Shown: positions 25,726 through 34,559 of the stretch, piece after piece
Numbering within the stretch: the first letter of the stretch is position 1
Layout of the letters: each line of letters opens with the position of its first letter
Assembly (NCBI RefSeq): GCF_009930815.1
Contig: NZ_CP022222.1
Coordinates: forward strand, 186,001 to 250,000
Length of the DNA: 64,000 bases
Reading direction: 5' to 3'
DNA from: Bradyrhizobium sp. CCBAU 051011
GTDB taxonomy: Bacteria; Pseudomonadota; Alphaproteobacteria; Rhizobiales; Xanthobacteraceae
Translations under genes and position numbers: made by a program
Notes under the pieces: generated by a model
What the model was told of the DNA's origin: nothing
Seen by the model: only the letters and a program-made list of their open reading frames with translations
The model's database searches: none

Positions 25726-26300
25726 CGGGCGATCCCCCCGGCGCCGACCCCGGGCGCTTCGACTTCGACGCCCTCAACCTGGGTTTCGTCGTGATGCGGC
25801 AGATGACCGGTGCGCCAGAAATTCCAGGCAACCTGCAGGAAGCGGAAGCACATCAAATAGGAGCCGAGCGGGACACAGAGATAGATGATCCAGATCGGCA
25901 GTTCGAGGTCGGGCGAGACCTGGTCGGTGTAGTAGAGCCCATGGACGAACTTTGCGCCCATCGTTCCCACCACCGCGGTGAACAGCGCGCCGCACAACAG
26001 GCCGAACAGCACCGTGCCCTTGCGGATCGGCGGATTGAGCTTGTTCACCAGCACGTCGACGCCGACATGGATGCCGGTGCGCACGCCATACGCGGCGCCG
26101 AATTTCGCCATCCACACGAACATGTAGATGCAAACCTCCTGCGCCCAGGACAGGTTGATTGGGAACAGGAGGTCGTAGAGGAAGGGAACGCCGACCAGAT
26201 AGCGATGCATCACCGCAACGAAGATGATCAGGGTCGCGGCTGCGATCAGCACCGTGATCAGCAGTTCCTCAAGCCGGTCGAGGATGCGAAGCAGTATCAA
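25722..26300 (-). CDS. dctQ: TRAP transporter small permease (DctQ)
   Basis: A 192-residue protein with four hydrophobic segments: LEELLITVLIAAATLIIFVAV, the WAQEVCIYMFVWMAKFGAAYG stretch with the conserved amphipathic region, a central segment and LCVPLGSYLMCFRFLQ. This is the DctQ layout; it bridges the binding protein and the large permease. Its C-terminal tail is acidic and Gly-rich. Order on the minus strand is dctP, dctQ, dctM, with a palindromic repeat between dctP and dctQ. Confidence 0.9.
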   Translation of the reverse strand: MILLRILDRLEELLITVLIAAATLIIFVAVMHRYLVGVPFLYDLLFPINLSWAQEVCIYMFVWMAKFGAAYGVRTGIHVGVDVLVNKLNPPIRKGTVLFGLLCGALFTAVVGTMGAKFVHGLYYTDQVSPDLELPIWIIYLCVPLGSYLMCFRFLQVAWNFWRTGHLPHHDETQVEGVEVEAPGVGAGGIAR

Positions 26301-26324
26301 TGTTTCCCCCTACTCTGTCCCCTC

Positions 26325-26411
26325 GTCATGCCCGGGCTTGTCCCGGGCATCCATGTCTAGCTGCATCGCTGCAAGGAAGACGTGGATGGCCGGGACAAGC
26401 CCGGCCATGAC
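26325..26411. repeat. palindromic intergenic repeat (CCCGGGCTTGTCCCGGGCAT type)
   Basis: Arms GTCATGCCCGGGCTTGTC and GACAAGCCCGGCCATGAC face each other over a roughly 30-base centre. It lies between dctP and dctQ and resembles dispersed repeats of Bradyrhizobium-type genomes. It could act as an RNA hairpin modulating the ratio of dctP to dctQM. Confidence 0.8.
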
Positions 26412-26477
26412 GAAGAGTGAATTGCCGCCCCAATGACAACTCGATCGTCCGGACGCTTCCCGAATGTTACGCGCCGC

Positions 26478-27479
26478 TCAGTTGGTCGCGCCCCTCGTCT
26501 CCTTCAGGAATTCGTCGATCAAGGGCTGGCCGACGCGGTTTGCGACGTCCTTGTAGACCGGATCCATCGCCTTGCGCATGGCGGCGTCCTGCTCCGGCGT
26601 CAGCGTGATGATCTCGCTCTTGCCGGTCTTCTTGATGTCGGCGAGCGCGTCGTCGTTTTCCTTGGCCGACTGGCCGTTGCCGTATTCGGTCGCTTCCTTC
26701 ATCGCCTTTTCGCACTGTGCGCGAATATCCGCCGGCAGGCCGTCCCAGAACTTCTTGTTGGTAACCACCACATAACCGATGTAACCGTGGTTGGTGTGGG
26801 TGATGTACTTCTGCACCTCGTGCATTTTCTGGGTGTAGATGTTCGACCAGGTATTCTCCTGCCCGTCGACCACGCCAGTTTGCAGCGCCTGATACACTTC
26901 AGAGAACGCCATCACCTGCGGGATCACGCCAAGCGTGCGGAACTGCGCTTCCAGCACCTTCGACGACTGGATGCGGAATTTCAGTCCCTTGTAGTCAGCG
27001 GGCGCCACCAGCTTCTTGTTGGCGCTCATCTGCTTGAAGCCGTTGTCCCAATAGGCAAGACCGATCATGCCCTTCGGCTCCAGCAGCTTCAGGAGCTTGG
27101 TACCAAGCGGACCGTCAGTCACTTTCCGCAGCGTCTTCAGATCGGGAAGGATGTAGGGAAGATCGAACACCTCGAATTCCTTCACCCCGATCGGCCCGAA
27201 CTTCGAGTTCGAGGGCGCCAGCATCTGCACCGCACCGAGTTGCAGCGCTTCCAGCTCTTCCTTGTCCTTGTAGAGCTGCGAGTTCGGATAGACTTCGACC
27301 TTGACCTTGCCCTGGGTATACTTCTCGGCCAGTTCCTTGAACTTCTCGGCCGCCAGCCCCTTCGGCGTATTGGTGGCCACCACGTGGCTGAACTTGATCA
27401 CGATCGGCGATTGCGCCGCAGCAGGTCCAGCCAAAGTCAGCGCCGCGATCGATGCCGCGGCCAAAATCAGCTTGCGCAT
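26478..27479 (-). CDS. dctP: TRAP transporter substrate-binding protein (DctP)
   Basis: The start at 27479 is fixed by GGGAGG six bases upstream; the longer frame to 27554 is not used. The 333-residue product has a signal peptide (ILAAASIAALTLAGPAAA) and DctP features: IKFSHVVATNTPKGLAAEKF, VEVYPNSQLYKDKEELEALQ, FEVFDLPYILPD, and the Arg-containing LKFRIQSSKVLEAQFRTLG that binds substrate carboxylates, followed by QTGVVDGQENTWSNIY. It is the periplasmic receptor of the TRAP system and the first gene of the operon. Confidence 0.93.
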   Translation of the reverse strand: MRKLILAAASIAALTLAGPAAAQSPIVIKFSHVVATNTPKGLAAEKFKELAEKYTQGKVKVEVYPNSQLYKDKEELEALQLGAVQMLAPSNSKFGPIGVKEFEVFDLPYILPDLKTLRKVTDGPLGTKLLKLLEPKGMIGLAYWDNGFKQMSANKKLVAPADYKGLKFRIQSSKVLEAQFRTLGVIPQVMAFSEVYQALQTGVVDGQENTWSNIYTQKMHEVQKYITHTNHGYIGYVVVTNKKFWDGLPADIRAQCEKAMKEATEYGNGQSAKENDDALADIKKTGKSEIITLTPEQDAAMRKAMDPVYKDVANRVGQPLIDEFLKETRGATN

Positions 27480-27746
27480 GTTTCCTCCCGTTATTGTCCC
27501 GGAGCTCGCGACGCGGCTCCGATGCTTGCATGCCAGATGCATCAATATAGACAAGCCGGCCGAATTGCCATTGCCCGTTAGAAGGGGCCTGCTCTCCGGC
27601 TTTGCTGCGTTGCAAAATCAGCTACCCTCCTTTCTTCTATGCCATCGGCACCGGAGGATCGTGCTGGCCCCGCGCACGCCGTGTCCAATAAACCTTCGCT
27701 ATGTCTGCTTTCCTCGTAACGAAAGGCTCCGGGGACTTTCTCATCC

Positions 27747-27861
27747 GTCATTGCGAGCGCAGCGAAGCAATCCATCTTTCCGCGCACGAGGTGACAATGG
27801 ATTGCTTCGCGGAGCCTGTTATCGGGCGGCGCTTCGCGCCGACCCGTTGGCTCGCAATGAC
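27747..27861. repeat. palindromic repeat, GTCATTGCGAG family copy 1
   Basis: Begins GTCATTGCGAGCGCAGCG, continues AAGCAATCCATC, then ATGGATTGCTTCGC, and ends CTCGCAATGAC. Related copies are at 52118-52234 and 56827-56904. Confidence 0.85.
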
Positions 27862-28424
27862 GTGGATATAGCTTCGCGATCTCGCGACATGTTTTGCCCA
27901 AGGTTTGCATTTACTTCGTCCCGCCCCCTCATTTAGAGGGCGCAGGGAAGACCGGGTGCTTGCTGCACCCGAGGTCTCGTGTGCCGTTGCGCATAAGGAA
28001 AAACGCACACGAGCATACAGGTACAGCGGAAACACTCCGGCCTTCCCTGCGCAATGGCTTTACGGCTTACTTCGTGCTCTCCCCGGAGAACGGCTCTTTT
28101 GCCTCCGTCATCCCTGAGAAGCTTCGCTTCTTAAGGACTTAACGCCAGCACCGCGGCGTCCGAACCACACGACTTCGCCGCTCCCGTCACGTACGTCGTC
28201 GTGACATCAGCGTCCATCGCATCTCACCGCGCGTTCGTGACGATCGCGAAGCGCCCCTCATCTGCGGAAGACGGGCGGAGTTATGCGACTGATTTGGGTG
28301 AGAACGAAAGCGGAATATTTTTGATTCCTGGCCTTGACACGATTTCTGAAAATCAGAAGTGATTTGCATTCGGGTTATCTTGTCGCAGTTGCGTATCGAG
28401 ATTGCGCTTGCGCGTTCGCAGTTT

Positions 28425-28520
28425 CGTAGGGTGGGCAAAGCGAAGCGTGCCCACCATCGAAAAACGCGCCAGATGATGGATGGTGGGCACGTCGCTAGCG
28501 CTCCTTTGCCCACCCTACGC
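28425..28520. repeat. palindromic repeat, GTAGGGTGGGCAAAG family copy 1
   Basis: Arms CGTAGGGTGGGCAAAG and CTTTGCCCACCCTACG, with inner arms GTGCCCACCATC and GATGGTGGGCAC. Copies recur at 44073, 44669 and 62484. Confidence 0.85.
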
Positions 28521-28597
28521 GCTGGATGGCACGGCCCGGACCACCAGGGCCGCGCAAAGACGCATCAGCGGGGCTCGGATTATGGCGGCGGTGATGC

Positions 28598-29176
28598 TCA
28601 TCGGGTTTTTATCGCCGCGCAGAACTGTTCCGTGACCGCCGTCATTTCCTCGGTGACGTTCCAGCCGTTCGTCTCGGCGTTTTCCTTGGCCAACTTTTGC
28701 TCGTTCTGAAGCATCTTTTTGATGAGCGCGTACGGTTTCCAGTCGGCCTTGGACAGCTTGACGGGGGGCGCACCGCAGACGTTATGGGCAATCGCTTTCT
28801 GCACACTGGTGCTGATGTCGCTCATGTGGTCCTCGACCACGGCGGTGAAGCGCGCCTTGGCGTATTGGCTGTTGGCTGCGATGAAGTCCTTGCAGAAGGC
28901 GACCCGTTGACCTGCGTCGCGGGCCTTGATGTAGGCAGTCCGCGTTTCGTAATGCACGCGGTAGGCGAGTTTGTTGGCGTTCGGGTCGGATTTCACCGCT
29001 TCGAGCATGGCGCGGTGGTCACCCGAAGTGGCGTCATTGATCCTGAGGTCACATACTTTGGCGAGGGAGGCGACCGGAACGTAGGCCCGCACCTTGGCTT
29101 CCAAGGCCTCGTTGGCGCGCGCAACCGGTGCGAACAGGCTGGCGGCGATTGCGAAAGCAGCGAGACAGCGTTTCAT
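28598..29176 (-). CDS. secreted hypothetical protein
   Basis: The start at 29176 has GGAG nine bases upstream and gives a clean signal peptide (MKRCLAAFAIAASLFAPVARA). The 192-residue product has a mature part with four conserved-looking Cys (VCDLR, FCKDF, NVCGAP, FCAAI) and mixed helices (KARFTAVVEDHMSDIST, ALIKKMLQNEQKLAKENAE). No family is recognised. Two Cys pairs suggest disulfides in the periplasm. Confidence 0.65.
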   Translation of the reverse strand: MKRCLAAFAIAASLFAPVARANEALEAKVRAYVPVASLAKVCDLRINDATSGDHRAMLEAVKSDPNANKLAYRVHYETRTAYIKARDAGQRVAFCKDFIAANSQYAKARFTAVVEDHMSDISTSVQKAIAHNVCGAPPVKLSKADWKPYALIKKMLQNEQKLAKENAETNGWNVTEEMTAVTEQFCAAIKTR

Positions 29177-29458
29177 TGGTGACATGCTCCGATCACCGAA
29201 CAGCAAGCGGCGGCGTTGGGATCGCGGTGACCGACCGCACACACCAGCGCGGCGACCCAGCCACGAAGCTTCCAGCCCAGAAAACGGGCTGAGCAACTTA
29301 TTGCGCGAATTCCTTGGGCGGCTGTCGAGCGCCCATCTTGATCTGGATCATGGTTCCGCTGCGTGACCGAGACGGCAGGCCGCAAACCCGGTGTCCGCCG
29401 TCAAGGATGGCGACGACAACCTTCGCAGGCATCAGTCTGCGATGCCGATGGGTATCGC

Positions 29459-29497
29459 TTCCGCCTTCGCTCGTTGAGCTACGGCGGACAAGTCGCT
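29459..29497. repeat. 39-bp perfect repeat, copy 1
   Basis: TTCCGCCTTCGCTCGTTGAG, then CTACGGCGGACAAGTCGCT. An identical copy is at 46909-46947. CCGCC and GGCGG can pair around the centre. Confidence 0.8.
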
Positions 29498-29568
29498 CCA
29501 CCCATCCTAAAACTAGTCGGGGCGGCGCACCAGATCGCTCCAGAAATTTCGCTAGCCTTCGCGTGTTC

Positions 29569-29608
29569 AACGAAAAAACGCGGCGCCTTGCAGCACCGCG
29601 TTTTCGTT
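29569..29608 (-). terminator. intrinsic terminator of leuA
   Basis: On the minus strand AACGAAAA and CGCGG pair with CCGCG and TTTTTTCGTT around a 12-base loop, giving a strong hairpin with a U-run 24 bases after the leuA stop codon. The symmetry would allow it to work in both directions. Confidence 0.85.
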
Positions 29609-29631
29609 GGTCCGTCGATGGGCGAGAACCG

Positions 29632-31191
29632 TCAGCCCGCCGCCTGCGCCGGCATGTCGCGCTGGCGCTTCATGACGATCTTGTTGAGCGCGCCGAGATA
29701 GGCCTTTGCGGAGGCGACCAGCGTATCCGGATCCGCGGCGCGTGCCGTCATGGAGCGGCCCTCATGCGAGAGCCGCACCGAGACTTCGGCCTGCGCGTCG
29801 GTGCCTTCGGTGACGGCGTGGACCTGATACAACTCCAGCTTGGCCTCGTGCGGCACCAGCGCCTTGATGCAGTTGAAGACGGCATCGACCGGACCGTTGC
29901 CTTCGGCTTCCTCGATCTTCACCTGGCCATCGACGTCGAGTTTCATGGTGGCGCGCTGCGGACCATGCGTGCCGGCAATGACGGTCAGCGAGGTCAGCTT
30001 GATGCGGTCGTGGGACGCCGCCATTTCCTCGTCGACCAGCGCCTCGATATCCTCGTCGTAGATGTCCTTCTTGCGGTCGGCCAGCGCCTTCATCCGCGCA
30101 AAGGCATCTTCGAGCTGGTTCGGTCCGAGCTTGTAGCCCATCTCTTCCAGCTTGTGCACGAAGGCATGCCGTCCGGAATGCTTGCCCAGCACCAGCGACG
30201 ACTGCTTCAGGCCGACCATTTCGGGACGCATGATCTCGTAGGTGGAGGCGTCCTTCAGCACGCCGTCCTGATGGATGCCGCTTTCATGCGCAAAGGCGTT
30301 ACGACCGACGATCGCCTTGTTGTACTGCACCGGGAACGAGGTTGCCGCCGATACCAGCTTCGAGGCGCGCGTCAACTGCGTGGTGTCGATCTTGTTCCAC
30401 CACGGGAATTTGTCGTTGCGCACGTTGATCGCCATCACGATCTCTTCCAGCGCGGCATTGCCGGCCCGCTCGCCGATGCCGTTGACGGTGCATTCGACCT
30501 GGCGCGCGCCGCCGGCGATGCCGGCCAGCGAGTTCGCGACCGCCATGCCGAGATCGTTATGGCAGTGGACGGAGAAGATCGCCTTGTCGGAGTTCGGCAC
30601 GCGCTCGATCAGCGTGCGCATGAAATGGGTGTATTCCTCCGGCACGGTATAGCCGACGGTGTCGGGGATGTTGACCGTGGTGGCGCCGGCCTTGATGACG
30701 GCCTCGACGATGCGGCAGAGGAAATCCATCTCGCTGCGGGTGCCGTCCTCCGCCGACCATTCGACGTCGTCGATCTGGTTGCGGGCGCGGGTGACGTTGG
30801 CGATCGAGAGCTCCACCACCTGCTCCGGCGTCATGTTCAGCTTGACGCGCATGTGCAGCGGCGAAGTCGCGATCACGGTGTGGACGCGGCCGCGTCTTGC
30901 AAACTTCACCGCCTCGGCGCAGCGGTCGATGTCCTTCGGGTGGGCGCGCGACAGGCCGGCGATGACGGCGTTCTTGGAACGGCGGGCGATCTCGCTGACC
31001 GCCTGGAAGTCCCCCTCCGAGGTGATCGGGAAGCCGGCCTCGATGACGTCGACGCCCATGTCGTCCAGCATCTCGGCGACTTCGAGCTTTTCCTCGTAGG
31101 TCATGGTCGCGCCCGGGCACTGCTCGCCGTCACGCAGCGTGGTGTCGAAAATGATGACGCGGTCCTTCTCGGACTTGTTGGCGGTGGTCAT
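29632..31191 (-). CDS. leuA: 2-isopropylmalate synthase
   Basis: A 519-residue enzyme that condenses acetyl-CoA with 2-ketoisovalerate in the first committed step of leucine synthesis. It has the HMGL-type catalytic barrel (IIFDTTLRDGEQCPGATM, SVHCHNDLGMAVANS with metal-binding His) and a C-terminal LeuA dimer domain that carries leucine feedback inhibition (SLTVIAGTHGPQRATMKLD, VHAVTEGTDAQAEVSVRL). AAGGA stands eight bases before the ATG. It is preceded by a leader peptide gene and attenuator-like hairpins and followed by its own terminator, so it is a single-gene unit controlled by leucine supply. Confidence 0.97.
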   Translation of the reverse strand: MTTANKSEKDRVIIFDTTLRDGEQCPGATMTYEEKLEVAEMLDDMGVDVIEAGFPITSEGDFQAVSEIARRSKNAVIAGLSRAHPKDIDRCAEAVKFARRGRVHTVIATSPLHMRVKLNMTPEQVVELSIANVTRARNQIDDVEWSAEDGTRSEMDFLCRIVEAVIKAGATTVNIPDTVGYTVPEEYTHFMRTLIERVPNSDKAIFSVHCHNDLGMAVANSLAGIAGGARQVECTVNGIGERAGNAALEEIVMAINVRNDKFPWWNKIDTTQLTRASKLVSAATSFPVQYNKAIVGRNAFAHESGIHQDGVLKDASTYEIMRPEMVGLKQSSLVLGKHSGRHAFVHKLEEMGYKLGPNQLEDAFARMKALADRKKDIYDEDIEALVDEEMAASHDRIKLTSLTVIAGTHGPQRATMKLDVDGQVKIEEAEGNGPVDAVFNCIKALVPHEAKLELYQVHAVTEGTDAQAEVSVRLSHEGRSMTARAADPDTLVASAKAYLGALNKIVMKRQRDMPAQAAG

Positions 31192-31256
31192 GGTTCTGTA
31201 TTCCTTTGGGTCTTGCGCCGGTTCAAGTGGCGCTGAAGGGTCTGGTGATCTCGCTC

Positions 31257-31306
31257 AAAACCCCTGAGTGCCCAGGCGCAAATGCCCAGACGGCCCTCAG
31301 GGGCCG
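31257..31306 (-). promoter_or_regulatory. attenuator hairpins of leuA leader
   Basis: On the minus strand CCCCTGAG (31303-31296) pairs with CTCAGGGG (31268-31261), followed by TTTT (31260-31257): a terminator before leuA. The 5' arm also belongs to a perfect 16-base palindrome CGGCCCCTGAGGGGCCG-like element (31291-31306), so two exclusive structures compete. The leader ORF stop codon lies inside the shared arm. Confidence 0.75.
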
Positions 31307-31419
31307 ATAAGAAGCAGAATCCCGCCAAGAAGCAGGGTGGGCGCGGACGCAGCCGGACGAGCGGGGGCAGCCTCGGCCGCTCCACCCAAAACTCCCGACT
31401 TTTCGCTGCGAATCAGCAT
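31297..31419 (-). CDS. leucine-rich leader peptide upstream of leuA
   Basis: ATG 31419 opens a 40-codon frame too short to be called as an ordinary gene. Its last residues are TLLLGGILLLIGP, with two runs of three Leu codons (CTG CTT CTT, twice) just before the TGA. The stop lies in the arm shared by two competing hairpins, the layout of leader peptides in leucine attenuation. Translation would sense charged tRNA-Leu: stalling at the Leu codons should favour antitermination. The 5' part (MLIRSEKSGVLGGAAE) has no recognisable function. No strong ribosome binding site is visible. Confidence 0.7.
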   Translation of the reverse strand: MLIRSEKSGVLGGAAEAAPARPAASAPTLLLGGILLLIGP

Positions 31420-31638
31420 TGCCAGACCCTTGTGGACGCCCAAATCTCGGCCAAAACCATTGACGGTTCGTTGCCGAGGCGGCGTTCCGGGGCTGTTCTA
31501 GACGAGAAATACGGCCGGCCGCAATGCCAAAAGATGGTCAGGATGGGTGACCTAACCACCGGGAAAATCGGCGGGGCGGCCTGAGGACCGGGAAACACTT
31601 TCCGGCGTTAACCAGCCCATAGCTGAGGTGAGCAGCCA
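31420..31638. other. divergent promoter region between leuA leader and CYTH-CHAD gene
   Basis: About 220 bases that must contain both promoters. I cannot assign promoter hexamers. TGAGGTGAG at 31624-31632 lies just before the CYTH-CHAD ATG. Confidence 0.4.
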
Positions 31639-33153
31639 ATGGGCGTTGAGACCGAAATCAAGTTCCGTATGCCCAACCACAACCTCGGGTCCACACCCAG
31701 ATTGGCGGTGCCCGGGTGCAAAATCGGCAAGCGCTCGGAGAGCGATCTCAAGTCGACCTATTTCGACACGCGGAAACACAAGCTGAAACGGCGCGGACTT
31801 CTGCTCCGGGTGAGGCAAGCGGACGGCAAGCACATACAAACGATCAAGAAGACGTCCGGCGCGCAGTTCGGCCGCGGCGAGTGGGAAACCGAGATAGCAG
31901 GCAACACCCCCGATCTCGACGAGGCAAACGGCACGCCGCTTCAGCGCTTGGCTTCGAAGAAGCTGCGCCGCAAGTTGAAGCCGATCTTCGAGACCTCGGT
32001 ACATCGCATCACGATGCCGGTCCGCACCAAACGGAGCGAACTGGAACTTGCCATCGATCACGGCAGCATTGTCGCGTCCGGTCACATGAACCGCATCGAG
32101 GAGGTCGAGCTCGAACTGAAGAGCGGACCGACGAGCGACCTGTTTCGCGTCGCGAAGGCACTGGAGCGAAAGCTCGCAGCCGAGCTTTGTTTGAGAGCGA
32201 AGGCAGACCAGGGCTACGATCTTGTCGACGGCAAGCGCGCTCAAGCTGTTTTTGCCGAGCCAATCGAGCTTGGGAAGCGAATGACCGCCATCGAGGGTTT
32301 CCAGGTGATTGCCCGCTCCACCCTTCGCCATTTTTCCGGAAACGTCGACGCCGTCCGTCAGCTTGATCCGGAAGGCGTGCATCAGATGCGCGTGGGCTTG
32401 CGCCGCTTGCGCGCCGCCATCTCGCTGTTTTCGAAGACATTGCCAGGCAAGAAAACCGAAGAAATCAAGATAGAACTCAGGTGGCTGACAAACGAACTCG
32501 CCCGCGCGCGCGAGCTGGACGTCTTCCTGGAGGAGAAGATTGGTCCTGTCGCCCGCGAAATAACACCGCGCCGGGGTGGCAAAGCCATCGCCAGGCAGTT
32601 TGCCGAGAAACGCACTGAGGCGCTCGGGCAGGCCAAGAGGGCCGTCGATTCGTCGCGATGCCGCGCGCTGCTCGTCGATGTGCTCGAATGGATCGAGACG
32701 CAGCGCGGACGGACGGACGCCGCAAATAGCGAACTTGGCGAATTCGCCGCAAAGCTCTTGGATCGGCGCATCAGGAAGGCACAAAAGGACGCGGGAAAGC
32801 TGCAAGAGATGACGGCACCCGAGCGGCACAAATTCCGGATCAGGATGAAGAAGATCAGGTACGCGGTAGAGTTCTTCGAAAGTCTTTTCCGCAGCAAACG
32901 CGACCGAAAGGCGCTCACGCGTCTAACGAAACATGCGAAAAAGATCCAGGATGCTTTGGGCTCGCTGAACGACTTCATTGCGGATCGAAAGATGGCGGCA
33001 GAGGCGGCGCTAAAAGCGCCTCCGCAAGACAGGCGCGCCCGCGCCTATGTTTCCGGCATCATCGTTGGCCGCGAGGATGAACAGGCAAGGCCGCTCATGC
33101 AAGCGGCTACGAACGAACTGCGCGCACTACGCCATCTTTCCGGGCCTGGATGA
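31639..33153 (+). CDS. CYTH and CHAD domain protein
   Basis: A 504-residue cytoplasmic protein. The N-terminal CYTH (triphosphate tunnel) domain begins GVETEIKFRM with the ExExK signature, and continues STYFDTRKHKLKRRGLLLRVR, TIKKTSGAQFGRGEWE and RIEEVELELKSG with alternating Glu. From about residue 215 follows a CHAD helical domain with conserved His/Arg stretches (GVHQMRVGLRRLRAAISLF, HKFRIRMKKIRYAVEFFESLF, KIQDALGSLNDF). CYTH enzymes hydrolyse inorganic tripolyphosphate; CHAD binds polyphosphate. A PPK2 gene lies 1.4 kb away, consistent with polyphosphate metabolism. Confidence 0.9.
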   Translation: MGVETEIKFRMPNHNLGSTPRLAVPGCKIGKRSESDLKSTYFDTRKHKLKRRGLLLRVRQADGKHIQTIKKTSGAQFGRGEWETEIAGNTPDLDEANGTPLQRLASKKLRRKLKPIFETSVHRITMPVRTKRSELELAIDHGSIVASGHMNRIEEVELELKSGPTSDLFRVAKALERKLAAELCLRAKADQGYDLVDGKRAQAVFAEPIELGKRMTAIEGFQVIARSTLRHFSGNVDAVRQLDPEGVHQMRVGLRRLRAAISLFSKTLPGKKTEEIKIELRWLTNELARARELDVFLEEKIGPVAREITPRRGGKAIARQFAEKRTEALGQAKRAVDSSRCRALLVDVLEWIETQRGRTDAANSELGEFAAKLLDRRIRKAQKDAGKLQEMTAPERHKFRIRMKKIRYAVEFFESLFRSKRDRKALTRLTKHAKKIQDALGSLNDFIADRKMAAEAALKAPPQDRRARAYVSGIIVGREDEQARPLMQAATNELRALRHLSGPG

Positions 33154-33400
33154 TACCGTCATAGCCCAGATGCGCGAGCGGTACCCACGAGACCGCTTGC
33201 CGAGTGATGCGGCATGATCAAGAGCATCGAAGCGTAACCGCATTGCCACACCGGTGAAGTTCCGCTCGCTTGTGTTCGTTAATGTGCAGACGAAGAGTGA
33301 AAGATAGCTTTGCCTTGTCCGGCGGCGCGGTGAATGCGGACTCGTCGAGGGGCCGGCGCGATTCCAAACCTCGAACGGGTCCGCCCACGCGGCTTACGCC

Positions 33401-33634
33401 TTACGGCAGAGACCCTCTCAGGCCACGGACACCGGTATCCAGGACGACTTGGCCGTCTTTCTCGGGATTGGTGCGCGTGCTGGCCTCACTGCGTTCGGAC
33501 GCAGCAATGACTCCGCGACCTTTCTCAGTCGATCCGAAAACTTGAACGACCATCGCTCCAAGCACAAGCAGTGCAACCAGAACCAGGCCACTCAGTGCCG
33601 GCGTTCGAAATAGATTGGACCCAAAGCGCATCAT
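33401..33634 (-). CDS. possible small membrane protein
   Basis: A frame of 77 codons from ATG 33634 with one good membrane segment (LSGLVLVALLVLGAMVVQVF) after a short basic N-terminus. The C-terminal half (SERSEASTRTNPEKDGQ) falls on DNA resembling dispersed repeat sequence (CGTTCGGACGCAGCAATGAC) and may not be native. No family is recognised; it could be chance. Confidence 0.3.
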   Translation of the reverse strand: MMRFGSNLFRTPALSGLVLVALLVLGAMVVQVFGSTEKGRGVIAASERSEASTRTNPEKDGQVVLDTGVRGLRGSLP

Positions 33635-33926
33635 AACTGTACCTATGCGCATCGCCCACAGCCCGCTGCAACAGCATCGCAGAGTCGTTAGGCGACTTGG
33701 TGACGTAGCGGTGGCAATCCGGCGTTCATTCTCTGTGCATACCTGGACATCAATCGAGGCTTATCGCACAGCCAGGATGACACCGACCATCGCGACGTGA
33801 TCGAGACGATCGAGCAAGCGGGAAGAAGCGCCCGACGGGGACGCGGTCGTGGCCTATGGAATCCGCGCCGCCATGCTGCACCCTGCCGAACAGCAAATAT
33901 CAGCGAACGGCGCGCGCCCGCCGTTG

Positions 33927-34334
33927 CTACCCGACGCGAATGCGTTGCTCTATATTGGCCGCCGGTCCCCCCACGCGGACGTTGCGCATGCCGGATGGAT
34001 GGGCTTGTGAGGCCGCGATACTTTTCCAGGGACTGATGGTTTCGACGATGATGTTGATTCCGGCCAACGCGCTGTCGATTTGGCGCTGCACGTTGTTGAC
34101 CTCGGACTTGAGGAACTCCTGCATTCTCTGCAGTTCGGAAACCAACCCCTGAAGTTCGTCTATCGAATTCGAGGTCAACCGTGCGACGGAAGAACTGATG
34201 CGTTCGGCGCTGACCTCCAGCGAGCCAGCGGGTTTCGACTTCTCTTGCGTCTCCGATTTGCTGGGTTGTGTCGCCAAAGCCGGTTCCGCCGAAGGCGTTT
34301 TTTCGTCGGGTGCGGCAGATGTTGGGGTATCCAT
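33927..34334 (-). CDS. coiled-coil hypothetical protein
   Basis: A 135-residue soluble protein. GGAGAAG precedes the ATG by three bases. The N-terminal 40 residues are Pro/Ser/Lys-rich and probably disordered; residues 42-95 form a helix with coiled-coil character (SIDELQGLVSELQRMQEFLKSEVNNVQ, written here in part). The pattern is common in Bradyrhizobium hypothetical proteins. No function can be assigned. It lies between the CYTH-CHAD and PPK2 genes. Confidence 0.6.
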   Translation of the reverse strand: MDTPTSAAPDEKTPSAEPALATQPSKSETQEKSKPAGSLEVSAERISSSVARLTSNSIDELQGLVSELQRMQEFLKSEVNNVQRQIDSALAGINIIVETISPWKSIAASQAHPSGMRNVRVGGPAANIEQRIRVG

Positions 34335-34559
34335 CAGCTTCTCCGTTGGTGCGGGTTTGTCGCGCGACCAATCCCGAACCCAATTGGTTAATAATTCGTT
34401 TACAACGCCCCTGTTTGGTTAATATTTGTTTACGATGCTGTCCTGCCGCCTGGGTCGTTGGCTGCCGCCCCCCTTGGCGAAGCTGGCCGATCCAGAATTG
34501 TGGGGCCCGAGGATGGTGGAGCGAAGCGAAACCCATCGCTCTGCCCCATCGGGATCGGG

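Larger units (their letters stand above)
27480..28597. other. 1.1 kb intergenic region filled with dispersed repeats
   Basis: No supported gene. It holds one palindromic repeat (27747-27861), a longer non-coding stretch that resembles a dispersed repeat common in Bradyrhizobium (about 27915-28390, landmarks AGGGCGCAGGGAAGACCGG and CCTTCCCTGCGCAATGG), and another palindromic repeat (28425-28520). Confidence 0.6.

Noticed and set aside
28425..28520. Possible CRISPR-like repeats
   Set aside because: The repeats are dispersed single palindromes without regular spacing or spacers.
29314..31236. 640-codon open frame on the plus strand
   Set aside because: It lies antisense to leuA, which matches a known enzyme throughout. 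Long antisense frames are expected in GC-rich genes.
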